Below are positions 7,281 to 9,186 of a stretch of 9,186 nt of DNA, piece after piece (the first letter of the stretch is position 1; the number at the start of each line of letters is the position of its first letter). This stretch comes from an uncultured Muribaculaceae bacterium (lineage in GTDB: Bacteria > Bacteroidota > Bacteroidia > Bacteroidales > Muribaculaceae), in contig CAMWUM010000057.1 in NCBI GenBank assembly GCA_947177435.1, positions 1 to 9,186 of the forward strand, in the 5' to 3' direction. The position numbers were made by a program, and so were the translations under genes. Under the pieces are notes generated by a model. The model saw only the letters and a list, made by a program, of their open reading frames with translations, ran no database searches and was not told the origin of the DNA.

Positions 7281-9186
7281 ATAAACTAATTCTTTTGGCA
7301 GGATGCGCCGTCGGCTTCGCCGCCGTGGCCTCGGCTCAGTCCGGACCTCAGCGCCTGGGCGAGCGCAATCCTCTCAACCCGCCCTTCGTCGAGGTGTTTG
7401 ACGATTATCCCTCCGGCAGCGAGCATGAGCAGTTTGAACGTCGGTTCCAAGTGATAAACGCCGATGGTGACCTTAACACCAGCGGTACAGCGCGCTCATG
7501 GGGATTTTACAACTTTAATGGCGAGTCAAATGGCCGTCAGTTCAGCAAGTGCGCCTACCTGCTTTACCCGATCAACGTACCGTTCTGCGATGACTGGCTC
7601 ATCAGCCGCGCCATCAAGCTCGAGGCTGGTAAATATTACCACATCTCGCTTGACGCCTCGCTCTATGCAGACTTTGGCAGCCACGCCATGGAGGTTAAGA
7701 TTGGCGAATACAATGACGCCGAGGGCATGGAGTTTACTGTCGTGCCCGTGACCGAGGTGACCTCTATCCACGCTAAGCAGATAGAGGGTTGGTTCAAGCC
7801 CGAGTTCGACAGCAAGTACTATATCGGCATCCACGGTGTGTCGGGCCGCACGGCTTCTGAAGGCAATTATCTCTTTGTCGACAACATAGCCATGGATGCG
7901 CCCCGCACAGGCCGTGAACCGGCGCAGGTGACCGACGTTGACTTTGTGATCGACCCTAACGGTACGCCTACGGCCACTATTTCATTCAAGGCTCCGGCTG
8001 TGGGCGTAGATGGCCAGCCTATCAGCGGCGATGTAACCATCGTGGTGAAACGCAATGGAGAGACGATCAAGACCATCACTGCGGCCCCTGGCGAGGCTCT
8101 GCAACTGGTAGACGCTACTGATGCGGCTGCATATTACGACTATGCGTTCACTGCCTCCAATTCAGTCGGCTCAGGTTGCGACCTGCGCATCAACCGCTTC
8201 ATCGGTCTGGGCCAGCCCATGCCTCCGACTCTTGTCTCGATTGCCGAGACTGAGGACTGCGGCGTGCGCATGGTGTGGGAGGCTCCCACGGTCGATGTCA
8301 ACGGCACGCCTTTCAATCCCGAGATTGTGAAGTACAACGTCTATGAGACGCTGTCTACGGGTCTGGAGATTTGCGAACTCGATTTTTCAGGCACTGAATA
8401 TGTACTTGAGAAGACCTTGGCGGCCGGCGAGCAGACTATTGTTACACTCGCTCTGGCTTCCGTAGTAAATGGTCAGGAGTCTGCCCTCGTCGCAAGTGAC
8501 GATGTATTTATCGGCGACCCGTACTCACTGCCTTACGAAAACCATTTCACATACACCGGCGATGAGTACGTGATAGCAGCCTACGGCGACGACGGCGTCA
8601 TGTGGCGCGTGCTCGACGATTTCTCAGATCCGCAGTCGCAGGACGGCGACAACAGCTACATCTGCATGGTGGGCACTCAGCCCGACCAGAAAGGCCAGCT
8701 TACCACCGGCAAGCTTGACTTCACCTCGTCGGCCAATCCCTGCGTAAGTTTCTATACTTACATCTACGAAGATGACGAAAACGAAATGACTGTTTCGTAT
8801 GTCGATTGCGCCACTGGCGAGGAGACCATAGCCGCCACTTACGTGCTGGGTGAGGTTGGCAATATCGGCTGGACACGCATCCTCTGTCCCCTCCGCGGAG
8901 CGCAGGGCAAGGTGGCCCGCGTTGTGATCGGCGCTTGCATCCAGAGCCACGGCTACGTGCCTATTGACAATATGCTCATCGACGAGCTTGCCTCCGTCGA
9001 CCTGGGTGTGGTCAGTGTGGCTTACGACAAGTACGCGTCGATGGCCGAGCCCTACACCGTAACCGCGCAGATTTCCAACTTCGGCTCTGATGATGTCAAC
9101 AGTTATCAGGTGCGCCTGCTGTGCGACGGCCAGGTGGTCGATGCAGTCGATGCTGACCCCATTGAGTCGTTCGCTACGGCCAGCAT
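7277..9186 (+). CDS. Secreted adhesin-like protein with choice-of-anchor-J, FN3-like and CARDB domains; 3' end cut by window
   Basis: The reading frame stays open from the ATG at 7277 to the window edge, giving 636 visible residues with no stop. A signal peptide (MNKLILLAG..., likely cleavage after ASA at residue 20) supports the start, as does the ATGA overlap with the protease gene. Visible domains: a choice-of-anchor-J domain (about 36-208, CDDWLISR with D105/D106, ending FVDNIAM), two FN3-like domains (about 215-308 and 315-412, the second with VKYNVYE), a second choice-of-anchor-J domain (about 414-570, ending PIDNMLIDE), and the start of a CARDB domain (from D575, VTAQISNFG). This is the order found in the first gene from its residue 523, so the two look like paralogues, this one lacking the propeller-like N-terminus. 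A sorting tail is expected beyond the window but not seen. No enzymatic motif is visible. An LAGC lipobox-like string at residues 7-10 is probably too close to the N-terminus to be used. Confidence 0.92.
   Translation, partial: MNKLILLAGCAVGFAAVASAQSGPQRLGERNPLNPPFVEVFDDYPSGSEHEQFERRFQVINADGDLNTSGTARSWGFYNFNGESNGRQFSKCAYLLYPINVPFCDDWLISRAIKLEAGKYYHISLDASLYADFGSHAMEVKIGEYNDAEGMEFTVVPVTEVTSIHAKQIEGWFKPEFDSKYYIGIHGVSGRTASEGNYLFVDNIAMDAPRTGREPAQVTDVDFVIDPNGTPTATISFKAPAVGVDGQPISGDVTIVVKRNGETIKTITAAPGEALQLVDATDAAAYYDYAFTASNSVGSGCDLRINRFIGLGQPMPPTLVSIAETEDCGVRMVWEAPTVDVNGTPFNPEIVKYNVYETLSTGLEICELDFSGTEYVLEKTLAAGEQTIVTLALASVVNGQESALVASDDVFIGDPYSLPYENHFTYTGDEYVIAAYGDDGVMWRVLDDFSDPQSQDGDNSYICMVGTQPDQKGQLTTGKLDFTSSANPCVSFYTYIYEDDENEMTVSYVDCATGEETIAATYVLGEVGNIGWTRILCPLRGAQGKVARVVIGACIQSHGYVPIDNMLIDELASVDLGVVSVAYDKYASMAEPYTVTAQISNFGSDDVNSYQVRLLCDGQVVDAVDADPIESFATAS

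Larger units (their letters stand above)
63..9186 (+). other. Putative three-gene operon for surface proteins and a protease
   Basis: All three genes share a strand, with a 24-base gap and then a 4-base stop/start overlap, and no terminator-like hairpin with a T-tract was seen between them. All three encode signal peptides and share choice-of-anchor-J and FN3-type domains. This supports one transcript whose products act together at or outside the cell surface. The 3' limit lies beyond the window. Confidence 0.75.

Noticed and set aside
7304..7306. Calling the third protein a lipoprotein from Cys at residue 10
   Set aside because: The hydrophobic stretch before the Cys is only about six residues, shorter than normal for lipoprotein signals, and a good type I cleavage site follows.
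1..9186. Search by eye for tRNA, rRNA, CRISPR arrays, insertion sequences or toxin-antitoxin genes
   Set aside because: Nothing resembling these was seen; the window is almost fully occupied by three long coding frames.

Overview
The window carries three large genes, all on the plus strand and packed end to end, which look like one operon for secreted, multi-domain surface proteins. The host looks like a member of the Bacteroidota, most likely a gut Bacteroidales of the Muribaculaceae/Prevotella type. I infer this from the absence of Shine-Dalgarno sequences before all three starts (A/T-rich leaders instead), the stacked fibronectin-III-like, choice-of-anchor-J and CARDB domains, and C-terminal tails that resemble type IX secretion (T9SS) sorting domains. 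Family-level placement is a guess from style, not from a marker gene.

Layout: 1-62 is a short A/T-rich leader with only weak promoter candidates. 63-4598 encodes a 1511-residue protein: signal peptide, beta-propeller-like N-terminus, two FN3-like domains, a choice-of-anchor-J domain, two more FN3-like domains, a second choice-of-anchor-J domain, a CARDB domain, an FN3 domain interrupted by a third (gingipain 'cleaved adhesin' type) domain, and a sorting tail. After 24 bases, 4623-7280 encodes an 885-residue M6 (immune-inhibitor-A-like) zinc metalloprotease with signal peptide, N-terminal pro-region, HExxHxxGxxD active site, two C-terminal FN3 domains (the second again interrupted by a choice-of-anchor-J/MAM-like domain) and a short sorting tail. 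Its stop overlaps the next start (ATGA). 7277 to the window end encodes the first 636 residues of a third secreted protein whose domain order follows the first protein from residue 523 onward; it is cut by the window edge. No RNA genes, CRISPR arrays, insertion sequences or long noncoding stretches were seen.

Working model (inference): the locus makes two large adhesin-like surface proteins with a secreted metalloprotease between them. This resembles the protease-plus-adhesin logic of the Porphyromonas gingipains, but with the parts mainly on separate polypeptides. The most unusual nucleotide feature is a perfect 14-bp inverted repeat with a 5-base loop just inside the protease gene, within its signal-peptide codons. 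Other points worth checking are the domain-in-domain insertions, a strong GC rise along the first gene, and the predicted full length of the truncated third gene.
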